Part shown: one piece after another, positions 43,944 through 53,006 of the stretch
How the letters are laid out: each line of letters starts with the position of its first letter
How positions within the stretch are numbered: position 1 is the stretch's first letter
Assembly: GCF_028745515.1 (NCBI RefSeq)
Contig: NZ_JAQZSG010000016.1
Location: forward strand, 1 to 64,000
DNA from: Paenibacillus thermotolerans
Lineage (GTDB): Bacteria; Bacillota; Bacilli; Paenibacillales; YIM-B00363
Reading direction: 5' to 3'
DNA: 64,000 nt
Position numbers and translations under genes: made by a program
Notes under the pieces: generated by a model
What the model was told of the DNA's origin: nothing
Seen by the model: the letters and a program-made list of their open reading frames with translations, nothing else
Databases searched by the model: none

Positions 43944-44062
43944 GCCGTAAACAATTCTAAACCATACGAATCTTATACCCCCTTAAAGGGTCCGGCGGCT
44001 ACGAATCATAGTAATACGCGAAGCTTTGCTGGACAAATATCACAATAGAAGGGACAAGTGGT

Positions 44063-45094
44063 ATGAAAAAAATGGTTGTTAGCGCGTTTTTGTCGGGATT
44101 ATTGATTACGGCGGCAGGCGCAGCTCCGGTATTGGCGGACGATAGCGAAAACACGAACCAAACGATCGAAGCGACGGCAGCAGCCGGTACGGACTCACAA
44201 ATCGAGCAGAAAACGCCTGCGCTCATTCCCGGAAATTTCTTTTACTTTATTAAGACGGTCGTAGAAAATATTCAACTAGCTTTGACCTTTAACGATGTGG
44301 ATAAGGCACTGCTCCTAGCCGAGCACGCTCAAGAAAGAATTTTGGAAGCGAATGCGCTCATCGCCGAAGGCAAATCCGATCTTGCCGCCGAAACGCTGCA
44401 AAAAGCGCTTGAGAACCAACAGAAGGCTCTGCAACAGGCAAATCAAACGGAAACGCTGACGAGCAATGAAGATGCGCTTGACGCTTACTTGCCCGCCGCG
44501 TCATCAGACGATGTAGCGGACGAAGAAGACGCAGACGAGGACTTGGATGCAGACGAAGATGCGGATCATGATGCATACGTTGACGAAGACGAAGACAAGG
44601 ACGAGGACGAGCATGAGGATGAGGATGCCGATTCGAAAGTGAGGGAGCAATTCTCCGGTAAGCTTAAGCAAAACATTGCATCCTTAATATTGGCGATGAA
44701 TAAAGTAAAAAATCCTACGGCTAAAGCGGCGCTTGCCAAAAATATCGAAAAAAGCTTCGGAAAAATGGTAACGAAGTCGGCGAAGTTTGCGGCTGTTGAA
44801 GAGGTCGAGATCGACGATCCATTGCAACAACTGTCCGTAGAAGCTGACGAACAAACCGATGTGCAAACCGATGTGCAGACCGAAGCGGCTGCTGCGGCTG
44901 CTGCGGTCATAATGGCTGCGGGTCAATCAGCAAAGACGCAAATCGTGGCAAACACAGAAGTCGAGCCGGAAACCAAATCCATTAAGCTTGAAAAGAAGCT
45001 TGAAAAGAAAAAAGAAAAAGCGGAAAAACAGCACGGAAAACCTGAAAAGTCCGAAAAGCACAACAACGGTCGCAAAAACGGCCACAATAAATAA
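44063..45094 (+). CDS. Secreted DUF5667 protein with acidic block and basic tail
   Basis: A 343-residue protein. Signal peptide residues 1-26 (ends PVLADD), then a DUF5667 helical domain with LIPGNFFYFIKTVVENIQLA and ALLLAEHAQERILEANALI, similar to stalk-like proteins of Bacillales. Residues about 155-192 are almost all Asp/Glu (DEEDADEDLDADEDADHD), with DxDxD spacing that could bind calcium; a helical region follows and the last ~45 residues are Lys/Glu-rich. GAAGGGACAAGTGGT precedes the ATG. Role unknown, probably wall-associated. Confidence 0.75.
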   Translation: MKKMVVSAFLSGLLITAAGAAPVLADDSENTNQTIEATAAAGTDSQIEQKTPALIPGNFFYFIKTVVENIQLALTFNDVDKALLLAEHAQERILEANALIAEGKSDLAAETLQKALENQQKALQQANQTETLTSNEDALDAYLPAASSDDVADEEDADEDLDADEDADHDAYVDEDEDKDEDEHEDEDADSKVREQFSGKLKQNIASLILAMNKVKNPTAKAALAKNIEKSFGKMVTKSAKFAAVEEVEIDDPLQQLSVEADEQTDVQTDVQTEAAAAAAAVIMAAGQSAKTQIVANTEVEPETKSIKLEKKLEKKKEKAEKQHGKPEKSEKHNNGRKNGHNK

Positions 45095-45111
45095 TTGAAA
45101 ACGCAATTTCG

Positions 45112-45148
45112 GGGCGGCTCCGTATCATACAAACGGGGTCGCTTTTTT
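45112..45148 (+). terminator. Terminator of DUF5667 gene
   Basis: GCGGCTCCGT pairs with ACGGGGTCGC through a 9-base loop (one G-T pair and a mismatch), followed by six T, 18 bases after the stop. Confidence 0.7.
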
Positions 45149-45149
45149 A

Positions 45150-45527
45150 TTAGAAAGACTTACTCCATATCAAAACAGCTCTATCAACTTCATCAACGTA
45201 GCCGATATCGTCAGATAAATTCCAAAATAAAATCTTATCGGTTTCGTCATTTTCTATGAAGGGGGCTATGTAATCCAAGACAGCAAAGTATACTGGATTA
45301 TATTTTATCGCTCCATTCGGCTTCCTAACCTTAAGTAAGCCTTTAAAATCCATATCATGAACAATCTGCGCTGTTTCCTCAAAAAGCTCCCGCATGGCGC
45401 ATTCTTTAGAGGTTTCGCCTTCTTCTTTTACCCCAGCAGGTACTTCCCATTCGTAACATATTAGTTCATCTTCATGCAAAGTAATGAATTCTAATAACTC
45501 ATAGCCATCTTTATTGGTGGCAATCAT
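45150..45527 (-). CDS. NUDIX hydrolase
   Basis: A 125-residue protein. The Nudix box is GVKEEGETSKECAMRELFEETAQ, in part GETSKECAMRELFEET, with the REL..EE metal site. Such enzymes hydrolyse nucleoside diphosphates linked to another group, such as ADP-ribose or NDP-sugars. The open frame starts at GTG 45548 and passes through a run of twelve G, but ATG at 45527 with this G run as the ribosome site is more likely. It follows the carbon-nitrogen hydrolase gene by about 10 bases from that gene's stop to the G run. Confidence 0.8.
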   Translation of the reverse strand: MIATNKDGYELLEFITLHEDELICYEWEVPAGVKEEGETSKECAMRELFEETAQIVHDMDFKGLLKVRKPNGAIKYNPVYFAVLDYIAPFIENDETDKILFWNLSDDIGYVDEVDRAVLIWSKSF

Positions 45528-45534
45528 TAATACT

Positions 45535-45546
45535 CCCCCCCCCCCC
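45535..45546. repeat. Twelve-base G:C homopolymer at the nudix start
   Basis: Twelve consecutive C on the plus strand, seen as G on the sense strand, 9 bases before the ATG at 45527. It replaces a normal ribosome site and could change length by slipped-strand copying. Confidence 0.7.
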
Positions 45547-45557
45547 ACTACGATTAC

Positions 45558-46178
45558 TTATATTGAGACGCTTTTGCTTTGAAAGTCCAGCAGCCTTGTT
45601 CTTACATCATTTTTTGAGATGAACACCGCATTTCCATCTTGGTCAATGCAGTATGCGATTGGTATCGATACATCACTGCCCCTGAACGATCCGTCTGCGT
45701 GACTCGTACCGACGATCATTGTTCTATAATTGATTGCTACCTTGCTCGCTTCATTGATCCATTCCTCGAATTGCTCTTCACTCAACATTCCGACGCCGAT
45801 TGGATGCACAATCAAGTCTATATGGTCGGCATCTTCACTCTTCACACCTTGTTCAACCAATTCATCACAAAGAATGTGTCCTATCCTCAATCCCTTTACA
45901 GATGCAAAAGTTGTCCGGCCATACTTAACCCTGTCCAATACGATTTCGCCTAAGTCGTTAATAATAATGGCTCTATCCTTAGGGCTTTCGCTGAACTTTC
46001 TGTGTCCTCCGATTAATACCTTGTTATATTTCCTTGCTAAAGTACAAGCTTTTTCCACATTTTCATTCAAATAACCTTCCGGAAAGATTACAGCGTCAGC
46101 GGAAGGATGATTTTTAAGCTCGCGTTCAAGTTGTTCAATATTCTTTTCAAGTTTTGGTTGGATGATGAGAAATTTCAT
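45558..46178 (-). CDS. Carbon-nitrogen hydrolase (nitrilase superfamily)
   Basis: A 206-residue protein. The Glu-Lys-Cys triad is Glu in AVIFPEGYLNEN, Lys in LDRVKYGRTTFA and Cys in GHILCDELVEQG. It is shorter than typical members (about 260), so the C-terminal strand may be trimmed. GGGGGG lies right before the ATG. Nitrilase-superfamily enzymes cut amides or nitriles (glutamine-like, carbamoyl). Probably co-transcribed with the NUDIX gene; context suggests nucleotide or metabolite repair. The 150-base gap to 46329 holds only a terminator. Confidence 0.75.
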   Translation of the reverse strand: MKFLIIQPKLEKNIEQLERELKNHPSADAVIFPEGYLNENVEKACTLARKYNKVLIGGHRKFSESPKDRAIIINDLGEIVLDRVKYGRTTFASVKGLRIGHILCDELVEQGVKSEDADHIDLIVHPIGVGMLSEEQFEEWINEASKVAINYRTMIVGTSHADGSFRGSDVSIPIAYCIDQDGNAVFISKNDVRTRLLDFQSKSVSI

Positions 46179-46281
46179 ACGAACCCCCCGGCATTATTGA
46201 ACCCATTTTACTTTCGACAGGGAGGAATATATTTCCTGTTTTTTCGCCCGAAATTTCAGCGGATTTCTAATAAACGCCAAA

Positions 46282-46304
46282 AGCGATGGATCGACTCCAT
46301 CGCT
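46282..46304 (-). terminator. Terminator of methyltransferase gene
   Basis: AGCGATGGA and TCCATCGCT form a perfect 9-bp stem with a 5-base loop; a TTTT follows on the minus strand. 26 bases beyond the stop. Confidence 0.8.
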
Positions 46305-46329
46305 TCGCTATTGTTCTCCGTTAAATGAA

Positions 46330-47097
46330 TTACAATTTAATGGCCATAATCCTCAGCCGTTTGTAGTCTATATACCAGGCGCCATCTTTGAATAATTCAC
46401 TACGAGTTTCCTCTTCAATTTTATGAATTACGTTATTTTTTTCTTCAGCAGAAAATCCTTTAAAGAAATCGTCGGCAAATCCCGTTAACCATAAATGTAA
46501 CCCCTCTTCACCGTTTGGCATCTTTGTCGGTCTTTCGAAATGAACGGCATACGTAACCCGAAAACCTTGTTGCTCTAACAGTGTGCTGTACTGAGCGATG
46601 CTGGGGAAGTACCAAGGATTTAGCGTTGAAGCGTCGATTCCATACTCTTTACCAAGCACTTGGCTGGTTGCCCTAATTACGTTCTCTACGTTCCCTTGAC
46701 CACCAAATTCAGCAACAAACCTTCCGCCTGTTTTTAAGGCATCCCATATACACTTAATTACCCGTTCAGGCTTTTTCATCCAATGCAAGGCAGCGTTTGA
46801 GAATACGGCGTCTATTTGTTCATCAAGTTTGAAACTCTCGGCGTCGCCTACGAAAAAGTTAATCTCAGGATATTTTTCCTTAGCGGAATTAATCATCTGA
46901 GTGGATAAATCCATACCGACGACTGTTGCACCTGTCTTCGAAATCTCATTCGCTAAATCCCCTGTACCACAACCCAAATCTAAAATTTTCTCTCCGATCT
47001 TAGGGTTCAAAAGTTCGACTACACCTTTACCGAGTTCAGACACATAATCCAGTTTCTTATCGTAGAGATCGGTTTGCCAAACATGAATTGAATTCAC
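46330..47097 (-). CDS. SAM-dependent methyltransferase, trans-aconitate type
   Basis: A ~255-residue class I methyltransferase. Motif I is ILDLGCGTGDLANEI, with Asp in VVGMDLSTQMI and a post-I motif FSNAALHWMKKPERV, typical of the Tam/UbiE-like group. The HWM segment suggests a trans-aconitate 2-methyltransferase relative. The open frame begins at 47136 but GGGGG lies about 8 bases before GTG at 47097. It faces the HxlR regulator gene across 220 A+T-rich bases, so it may be its target. Confidence 0.75.
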   Translation of the reverse strand: MNSIHVWQTDLYDKKLDYVSELGKGVVELLNPKIGEKILDLGCGTGDLANEISKTGATVVGMDLSTQMINSAKEKYPEINFFVGDAESFKLDEQIDAVFSNAALHWMKKPERVIKCIWDALKTGGRFVAEFGGQGNVENVIRATSQVLGKEYGIDASTLNPWYFPSIAQYSTLLEQQGFRVTYAVHFERPTKMPNGEEGLHLWLTGFADDFFKGFSAEEKNNVIHKIEEETRSELFKDGAWYIDYKRLRIMAIKL

Positions 47098-47316
47098 GAC
47101 ATCATCCCCCAGTAGTTGGTAAATCAATTGTCGCACAAACCGCTTTATATTTTAAATATATAAAACCTATCGTCTTTATAGTTATTAGATATTTGTGAGA
47201 AACTTATTATTTTGACAACAGACTCTTACATAAAATAATATTTTTACAAGTAACTTTTTTATACTTTACAAACTATTTGCACTTAAATTTCAAACATAAA
47301 CTAAGGAGTGAATTGA

Positions 47317-47646
47317 ATGGGTATTTCAAGCACGAATACATCCCCCGAAAGTATGGAATGTACTATCGAAAAAGCCTTAAATATCATTGGCGGAAAATGG
47401 TCCTTCTTAGTCCTTCGCGAACTATTTTGTGGTACAAAAAGATTCGGAGAACTGAAGAGTTGTATTCATGGGATCAGTCCGAAAGCTTTGACCGATACAC
47501 TCCGCCATTTAGAGAAGAACGGTATTATAATCCGTACGGCCTATTCAACGATTCCGCCAACCGTCGAATATACTCTCACCGAAAAAGGTAACTCCATACA
47601 CACAATTATTCATGAAATGAAAGTTTGGGGAAAACATTGGGCATAG
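47317..47646 (+). CDS. HxlR-family winged-helix regulator
   Basis: A 109-residue regulator: LNIIGGKWSFLVLRELF is the family signature, followed by the recognition helix in ISPKALTDTLRHLEKNG and the wing PPTVEYTLTEKG. A conserved Cys (MECTIEKAL) near the N-terminus recalls redox- or aldehyde-sensing HypR/YodB-type members. AAGGAGTGAATTGA precedes the ATG. It could control the methyltransferase (divergent) or the convergent aldo/keto reductases, which act on carbonyl stress. Confidence 0.88.
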   Translation: MGISSTNTSPESMECTIEKALNIIGGKWSFLVLRELFCGTKRFGELKSCIHGISPKALTDTLRHLEKNGIIIRTAYSTIPPTVEYTLTEKGNSIHTIIHEMKVWGKHWA

Positions 47647-47664
47647 AAGTTTTTTGTCAAATAC

Positions 47665-47699
47665 AAAAAAGCCGATGCATGTGGAAGCACGGCTTTTTC
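47665..47699. terminator. Bidirectional terminator between hxlR-like gene and aldo/keto reductase
   Basis: AAAAAGCCG and CGGCTTTTT flank an inner TGC...GCA pair; A and T runs are present on both sides. Lies between stops at 47646 and 47720. Confidence 0.85.
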
Positions 47700-47719
47700 T
47701 CTTTTTCGACTGATATATT

Positions 47720-48625
47720 TTAAGTTTTCGGAGCTTCTACGGCTTGGTGCAAGCGAAACTTGGCCTCTTCATAAACATCGGCCGGTAGTTGGCCCTTGTT
47801 CGCAATTTTCAGGTTTTCGGCGAGATGCTCCGGATTTTTCGTGCCGACGATCGTCGTCGACATATGTGGGTGGCTTAGCGTAAAGCGGAGCAAGAACGCC
47901 GTGCGGCTTTCGCCTTCCTCGAGCAGATCGTCCAGCTTCGCTTTCTCCCATATTGCCCATCGATCCGCATTCCCAAGTCCTACTCCCGGTTCGCCACGCC
48001 CTACTCCTCCGCGAATGATAGTGCCTGCACCGGCTTGAGAGGACGCAGTAATGATGTTTTCATGAGCCCTTTCCAATGCCGAGTACGGAATTTGGAAACA
48101 ATCAAACACTCCGGACTCAATATATTTTTCAATATGAGGAAGTGTTGAGGAAATGCCGATCCAGCGAACCTTCCCTGATGCCTGGATTTCCTTCAGCACT
48201 TCCACCAAATTACCTTCTTTCGTCTGCTCTACCGATGGGTTATGAAGCTGCAACAAATCCACGTAATCCGTCTTCATTCTCCGCAAGCTGGTTTCAATGT
48301 TATGCAGAAGGTTCTCTCTTGTCCACACGTGCGGCGTCTCGTCATGATCTCCCGCGTTTACTACCGTGCATCCGCATTTAGTAGCCAGAAAATACTCATT
48401 GCGGCGGTGGCTGATAAACTTCCCGATATACTCCTCACTTAGACCGTAATCGTATGCGGTATCAATGAAGTTAATACCGGCATCCAAGACGGCGTTCAAA
48501 ATTCGTTCGGCTTCATCATCGGTTACCGATCGGCCACTCCAAATTCTTGGACCTCTTATTTCCATTGCCCCAAACCCTAAACGTGTCACTTCCAATCCGG
48601 TACGTCCCAACACTGCTTTTTGCAC
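47720..48625 (-). CDS. Aldo/keto reductase
   Basis: A 301-residue NAD(P)H-dependent reductase. The tetrad is Asp in NFIDTAYDYG, Tyr in the same segment, Lys in YFLATKCGC and His in LLQLHNPSVEQ. SFxLS type C-terminal pattern is TTIVGTKNPEHLAENL. GTG start follows AAAAGGAGGAATCATCC. It lies 22 bases after a second aldo/keto reductase gene on the same strand, forming a pair. Confidence 0.88.
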   Translation of the reverse strand: MQKAVLGRTGLEVTRLGFGAMEIRGPRIWSGRSVTDDEAERILNAVLDAGINFIDTAYDYGLSEEYIGKFISHRRNEYFLATKCGCTVVNAGDHDETPHVWTRENLLHNIETSLRRMKTDYVDLLQLHNPSVEQTKEGNLVEVLKEIQASGKVRWIGISSTLPHIEKYIESGVFDCFQIPYSALERAHENIITASSQAGAGTIIRGGVGRGEPGVGLGNADRWAIWEKAKLDDLLEEGESRTAFLLRFTLSHPHMSTTIVGTKNPEHLAENLKIANKGQLPADVYEEAKFRLHQAVEAPKT

Positions 48626-48647
48626 GGATGATTCCTCCTTTTCACGA

Positions 48648-49586
48648 TTATATTAGGGGTGAAACTTCATCTATGAAATTAACGTCTTCTTCCGAAAGCA
48701 GAGGGCGTACGGAGGCCGCCGCGTTTTGCTCGGCCTGCGCCGGTGTTTTAGCGCCTGGAATGGCAACGGATACCGCAGGATGGTTTAGGACATAGCGCAG
48801 TGCAGCTTGGCCAAGTGTACGGTGTTCATTCTCCAGAAGACGAAGGCGTTCCGCTTTTTCTAGGCTGTCTTTGTACCATTGCTCGTTCGGCCAGTTTTTT
48901 CGGATATCTCCTTCAGGGAATGTTGTTTCTTCCGTAAATTTTCCTGTAAGAATGCCCATTCTGAGCGGCCCCCGTACTACAACGCCGATTCCGTTCTCCT
49001 GAAGATACGGAAGAACTTCCTTTTCGGTCGAACGGTTTAGAATGCTGTAGTCCAGTTGAACAACATCAAGACAGCCTTCTCTATTAAAGTGCTTGATATA
49101 CTCAAAGTTTTCCGTAGATACTCCTGTCAATCTTACCTTCCCGTCCCGCTTCAGGATTTCGAAAGCCCGCATGAACGCTTCGGTTTCTTCGTGCTTATCC
49201 CACCAAAGATGACAAAAGTAAACGTCTATGTAATCGGTTTCGAGTCGGCGCAGGCTGTTTTCAAACGCGTCGATAACTTTTTCCGGACGGTCATAGACCG
49301 GCTCGCGCTTCGGATCCCGATGATGCCCCATCAACCCGCCTTTGGTGGAAAGAATCACGTTGTCCCGTCTGCCTTTCATTACTTTGGCGACAAGCGCCTC
49401 GCTGCGGCCGGAACCGTACACATCGGCCGTATCGATGAAGTTAATTCCCAGTTCAAGGGCTCTTTCCATAGCATTGATCGAGTTATCATCCTGAACGGGC
49501 CCCCATGCGTCTCCGCCGATGGCCCATGCTCCGAAACCAATCTCGGAAACCTCGATTTCGGATTTTCCAAGCTTGCGATAATTCAT
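48648..49586 (-). CDS. Aldo/keto reductase, YhdN-like
   Basis: A 312-residue enzyme with tetrad Asp in NFIDTADVYGSGRSE, Tyr, Lys in ILSTKGGLMG and His in VYFCHLWWDKHE. Here the His is followed by Leu-Trp-Trp, as in the AKR11/YhdN group. Identity with the neighbour gene is limited, so it is not a recent duplication. GGAGAGGTCGCCGA precedes the ATG. Reduces aldehydes, possibly methylglyoxal. Confidence 0.88.
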   Translation of the reverse strand: MNYRKLGKSEIEVSEIGFGAWAIGGDAWGPVQDDNSINAMERALELGINFIDTADVYGSGRSEALVAKVMKGRRDNVILSTKGGLMGHHRDPKREPVYDRPEKVIDAFENSLRRLETDYIDVYFCHLWWDKHEETEAFMRAFEILKRDGKVRLTGVSTENFEYIKHFNREGCLDVVQLDYSILNRSTEKEVLPYLQENGIGVVVRGPLRMGILTGKFTEETTFPEGDIRKNWPNEQWYKDSLEKAERLRLLENEHRTLGQAALRYVLNHPAVSVAIPGAKTPAQAEQNAAASVRPLLSEEDVNFIDEVSPLI

Positions 49587-49732
49587 TCGGCGACCTCTCC
49601 TTATTCATAGATTACCTAGACTAATTTACTGGTCTGATACAATAATATTGCCAAGATAATCGATTGAGAAGTACGCACTTTTTCTTAAGTCAGTTACCTT
49701 GAAGTTACTATTAAACTTGCCTTGAGTAATCG

Positions 49733-50419
49733 TTAAGCCCCTGCATCCACTAATAATCTTACAATCGCACCGAACCGGCGAGCTTTGGCATGCTCCAGCG
49801 GTGTTACCCCGTTCTTATCCGGAATCGTCACGTTAGCCCCATGCTCGATCAGCAATCGGATAACCTGCTGCTGCCTCTCTCCTCCGTTATTCAATACGAT
49901 CGCTTCCATCAGCGCCGTCCATCCTAAATTGTTAACGTGATTCACGTCTATTTCCGTTCGAGTAAGCAGTTCTTTAACGACTTCAACATAGCCGTGCTCC
50001 GATGCAAGAATAAGCGCGGTGCCGCCATAACGATTCGTAATCGTCGGGTCTGCGCCGGCATCGATCAACAGCTTTACAATTTCGAGAAACCCCTCAGCAC
50101 CGGCATACAAGAACGGGTTATCCAGTATGTTATCTTGCAAGTGAATATCGGCCCCCGCCTCAATCAATGCTTTGACAGTCTCCGCTTTATTGCCGTGCGT
50201 AGCCGCTAGAATCGGCGTACGTCCCCGCGCATCTCTTGTATTTATGTCCGCCCCATCATTGATCAATTGCAAAACCTTATCGGTATTCCCGCTCTCCGCA
50301 GCCTGAATTAACGACCGGTTCAATGATTCCACACCCTTTTCCGATAATTTAATGTAAGACTGACAGCCCATCAGCATCAAAATGATCGTAATTAAAGCCA
50401 CATAACGCGTAGAAAGCAA
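49733..50419 (-). CDS. Ankyrin-repeat lipoprotein
   Basis: A 228-residue protein with lipobox ILMLMGCQSY near residue 19, so it should be anchored outside the membrane. About five ankyrin repeats follow (GADINTRDARGRTPILAATHG, GADPTITNRYGGTALILASEHG, ANVTIPDKNGVTPLEHAK, shown in parts). TTG at 50419 directly follows AAGGAGG, which is too close; the true start may differ by a few codons. Ankyrin stacks bind proteins; the partner is unknown. The gap 49587-49732 holds no gene. Confidence 0.75.
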   Translation of the reverse strand: MLSTRYVALITIILMLMGCQSYIKLSEKGVESLNRSLIQAAESGNTDKVLQLINDGADINTRDARGRTPILAATHGNKAETVKALIEAGADIHLQDNILDNPFLYAGAEGFLEIVKLLIDAGADPTITNRYGGTALILASEHGYVEVVKELLTRTEIDVNHVNNLGWTALMEAIVLNNGGERQQQVIRLLIEHGANVTIPDKNGVTPLEHAKARRFGAIVRLLVDAGA

Positions 50420-50704
50420 CCTCCTTGCAATAATATCGGCGCTCTACAGCGATTATATCGCATATCAAGGTGTATACTGTGCAAAAAAGCCATCCCAAAG
50501 CGAATTTTTAAACTTTACATTGCTATAGTCAAATGCCTCAATCAGCTTTCAGTTATTCGCCATATACTTATTTTATCTGATTGAATTTTCAGGGCAGTTC
50601 AATAATTTATGGTTTGAATGTTGCATCGCAATAAAGCAATTACGCGTTAAACGACGTGCTTGCAAGGAAATTTTCTAAGCAATACAATCAACCTAAATAA
50701 AACG

Positions 50705-50970
50705 CGATGATGGAGAGAGTAAGCGGATCTAGATTCTTGACAGGGACGGTGTGCCGACCGACTGAGAGCACCCGAATGGATTTGTCCGCCGAAGTTCACT
50801 CCGGAGCCGGTTGCTGAACGAGCCCTGTTTATTAAAGCTCGCTAGGCTTACACGTATTTCTCTGCGTTAAAGAGACGAAAGTGAGAAATGACGACACGCC
50901 CTATGGCATTCTTCATTTCTAATAAGGGTGGTACCACGGCTCCTCGTCCCTTGCGGACAGGAGCTTTTTT
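50705..50970 (+). ncRNA. T-box riboswitch, tryptophan-type specifier
   Basis: A T-box leader ahead of the DAHP synthase gene. The core AAGGGTGGTACCACG lies at 50924-50938 and is followed by the terminator GCTCCTCGTCC...GGACAGGAGC with T6 (50939-50970). The lower stem I pairs AGCGGAT near 50721 with GTCCGC near 50784. The specifier loop reads GAA TGG A at 50774-50780, so TGG (Trp, 50777-50779) is the likely codon. Uncharged tRNA(Trp) would pair with it and prevent termination. Bases 50420-50704 contain nothing else I can support. Confidence 0.85.
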
Positions 50971-51003
50971 GTTGTTCAAAAAACATAGTAAGGAGCGATT
51001 TTC

Positions 51004-52074
51004 ATGACTACACCTAGTTTGAAGCAATTAAGAGAAAAGCTGAACGTCATCAACCACAACCTTTTGGAGCTGCTGTCCGAACGGGCCCGGATCGCCCAAG
51101 AAATCGGAAACATAAAGGAAAAGCAAGGTACGCCTAAATTCGATCCCGTTCGCGAGAAGGAAATGCTGGCCGAACTGGCTGCCGCTAATAAGGGTCCTTT
51201 TGATGATAATACGATCCAGCACCTGTTCAAACAAATTTTTCAAGCGTCTTTAAATCTCCAGGAATCGGAGCATAAGAAGCATTTGCTCGTAAGCCGCAAA
51301 AAGCAGAAGGAAGACACTATAGTCTGCATAGGAGATGTATCCGTAGGAGGAGCAAAGCCGATCATGATCGCAGGTCCATGTTCGGTCGAAAGCTATGAGC
51401 AGGTTCGGGTCGTAGCAAAGGCGTTAAAGGAGGCCGGTATTGACGTCATGCGGGGAGGTGCGTTTAAACCGAGGACATCACCGTATGATTTCCAGGGTCT
51501 TGGAATTGAGGGCCTAAAAATTCTGAAGGAGGTTGCATACGAATTCGGTCTGAAGACGATTAGTGAAATCGTCGACCCAAGACATATCGAGCTTGCTTCC
51601 GAATATATCGATGTGATCCAAATCGGGGCCCGCAACATGCAAAATTTCGAATTGCTCAAAGCGGCAGGCGAGACTCGCACGCCCATCCTTCTCAAACGGG
51701 GGCTGGCTGCCACAATTGATGAGTTTCTGCATGCCGCTGAATATATCGTTTCTCGCGGGAACACCCAGGTGATGCTGATCGAGCGAGGAATCCGCACCTA
51801 TGAGAAGGCAACCCGCAATACCTTAGATATTTCTGCGGTGCCTATTCTCAAACAGGAAAGTCATCTGCCGGTCCTCGTCGATGTCACCCACTCTACAGGA
51901 CGTAAAGATATCCTTGCTCCGTGTGCAAAAGCGGCTCTCGCGGCTGGAGCAGACGGTATCATGGTCGAAGTACATCCAGATCCTGCTACGGCTTTATCCG
52001 ATGCTGCACAACAGCTTACCATTGATGAATTTCACCGCTTTTATACGAATGTTAAAGAGTCCGGACTACTATAA
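51004..52074 (+). CDS. aroA: Bifunctional chorismate mutase / DAHP synthase
   Basis: A 356-residue enzyme of the Bacillus AroA type. Residues 1-90 are an AroQ-type chorismate mutase ([20 protein letters not shown], with Arg in [11 protein letters not shown]). Residues about 105-350 are a type I-beta DAHP synthase ([43 protein letters not shown]), first step of the shikimate route. Chorismate or prephenate binding to the mutase part gives feedback control. The gene is under the T-box above. GGAGCGATTTTC precedes the ATG. Confidence 0.92.
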   Translation: MTTPSLKQLREKLNVINHNLLELLSERARIAQEIGNIKEKQGTPKFDPVREKEMLAELAAANKGPFDDNTIQHLFKQIFQASLNLQESEHKKHLLVSRKKQKEDTIVCIGDVSVGGAKPIMIAGPCSVESYEQVRVVAKALKEAGIDVMRGGAFKPRTSPYDFQGLGIEGLKILKEVAYEFGLKTISEIVDPRHIELASEYIDVIQIGARNMQNFELLKAAGETRTPILLKRGLAATIDEFLHAAEYIVSRGNTQVMLIERGIRTYEKATRNTLDISAVPILKQESHLPVLVDVTHSTGRKDILAPCAKAALAAGADGIMVEVHPDPATALSDAAQQLTIDEFHRFYTNVKESGLL

Positions 52075-52093
52075 ATATTCAAAACGATTTATT

Positions 52094-52123
52094 AAAACCT
52101 GCAGTCAGGCGACTGCAGGTTTT
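52094..52123 (+). terminator. Terminator of aroA
   Basis: AAAACCTGCAGT and ACTGCAGGTTTT form a perfect 12-bp stem with a 6-base loop, 20 bases after the stop. Confidence 0.8.
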
Positions 52124-52146
52124 GAAGTGGAAACAAAAGATAAGAA

Positions 52147-52374
52147 TTAAATTTTGAGCTTCTTTTGTATTGCTGCAGCGATCAATCCAGCCAATAATCC
52201 CCAAATAGCATTGGTAACAAGCATACTAACGATAGCAAAAGGATTCGTGATCGGACCCTGTAACCGACCTTCAAGAATAGGTGATACGATCGCACCAATT
52301 ACAATCGCAAATACCCCATAGGCGATACCGATAAATGTCAAATGAATCAACGGCTGGTTAACCCGACCAAACAC
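52147..52374 (-). CDS. Small membrane protein, N-terminus uncertain
   Basis: From GTG at 52374 the frame gives 75 residues with two helices (HLTFIGIAYGVFAIVIGAIV and FAIVSMLVTNAIWGLLAGLI) and a short basic end. The same frame stays open upstream to a stop near 52465, adding APIGQPTASIGVTIVITLIW, a further helix in keeping with the protein, but no ATG or ribosome site starts it. The initiator may be non-ATG or lost. Function unknown. Confidence 0.5.
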   Translation of the reverse strand: MFGRVNQPLIHLTFIGIAYGVFAIVIGAIVSPILEGRLQGPITNPFAIVSMLVTNAIWGLLAGLIAAAIQKKLKI

Positions 52375-52586
52375 GATTACCGCAATCCATATGAGGGTAA
52401 TTACGATGGTGACGCCTATACTCGCGGTAGGTTGTCCGATCGGAGCCAGCGGGTTTGCGGGCTCCGTTTTCTAAATAAGTATGGAATATCACTAAAACAA
52501 AAACGGCTGCCCCCTTTACCGCAACCGCTTCTCTTAATTGTCGCAAATGCATTGCAGCAGGTACGATGATCCGATCGTACGAGATT

Positions 52587-52991
52587 TCATTGCAACATCT
52601 CAGACGGGGTAGCAACCATCCATACATGTCCGAATGGGTCTTCAATTTTTCCCACACGGTCCCCATGCGGCAAGTCCTGAGTTGGTCTAAGGGCTGTTGC
52701 TCCTTCATTCACAGCTCTTTGTATGGCATCGTCAACATTATCGACATATAAATAAATAATCACGGGTGTGCCCCCTAGTGATTTAGCTGCAAGATTATGC
52801 CCAGGAAATTCGTCGGCAATCATAATGCGCGCATCGCCTATTTTTATTTCGGCATGTTCAATTTTCCCGTCCTCCGTAACCATTCTACTTACCTCTACGG
52901 CACGAAATACATTTATGTAGAAATTTATTGCTTGATTAGCGTTATGTACTGCCAACATTGGGATTGCAGGAGTAGTATTCATATTTAACAA
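52587..52991 (-). CDS. PhnB-like VOC protein
   Basis: A 131-134-residue VOC domain. PAIPMLAVHNANQAINFYINVF is the first beta-alpha unit; ARIMIADEFPGHN and KIEDPFGHVWMVATP complete the fold. This pattern is that of PhnB/YdcE-like glyoxalase-family proteins. The start may be TTG at 52991, closest to GGAGGAG, or the ATG three codons later. It precedes no clear partner; the GNAT gene ends 16 bases upstream, so they may be co-transcribed. Confidence 0.8.
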   Translation of the reverse strand: MLNMNTTPAIPMLAVHNANQAINFYINVFRAVEVSRMVTEDGKIEHAEIKIGDARIMIADEFPGHNLAAKSLGGTPVIIYLYVDNVDDAIQRAVNEGATALRPTQDLPHGDRVGKIEDPFGHVWMVATPSEMLQ

Positions 52992-53006
52992 AGCTCCTCC
53001 AGAATA

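Noticed and set aside
45597-45954. Plus-strand ORFs opposite the carbon-nitrogen hydrolase
   Set aside because: Antisense to a gene with a complete Glu-Lys-Cys triad.
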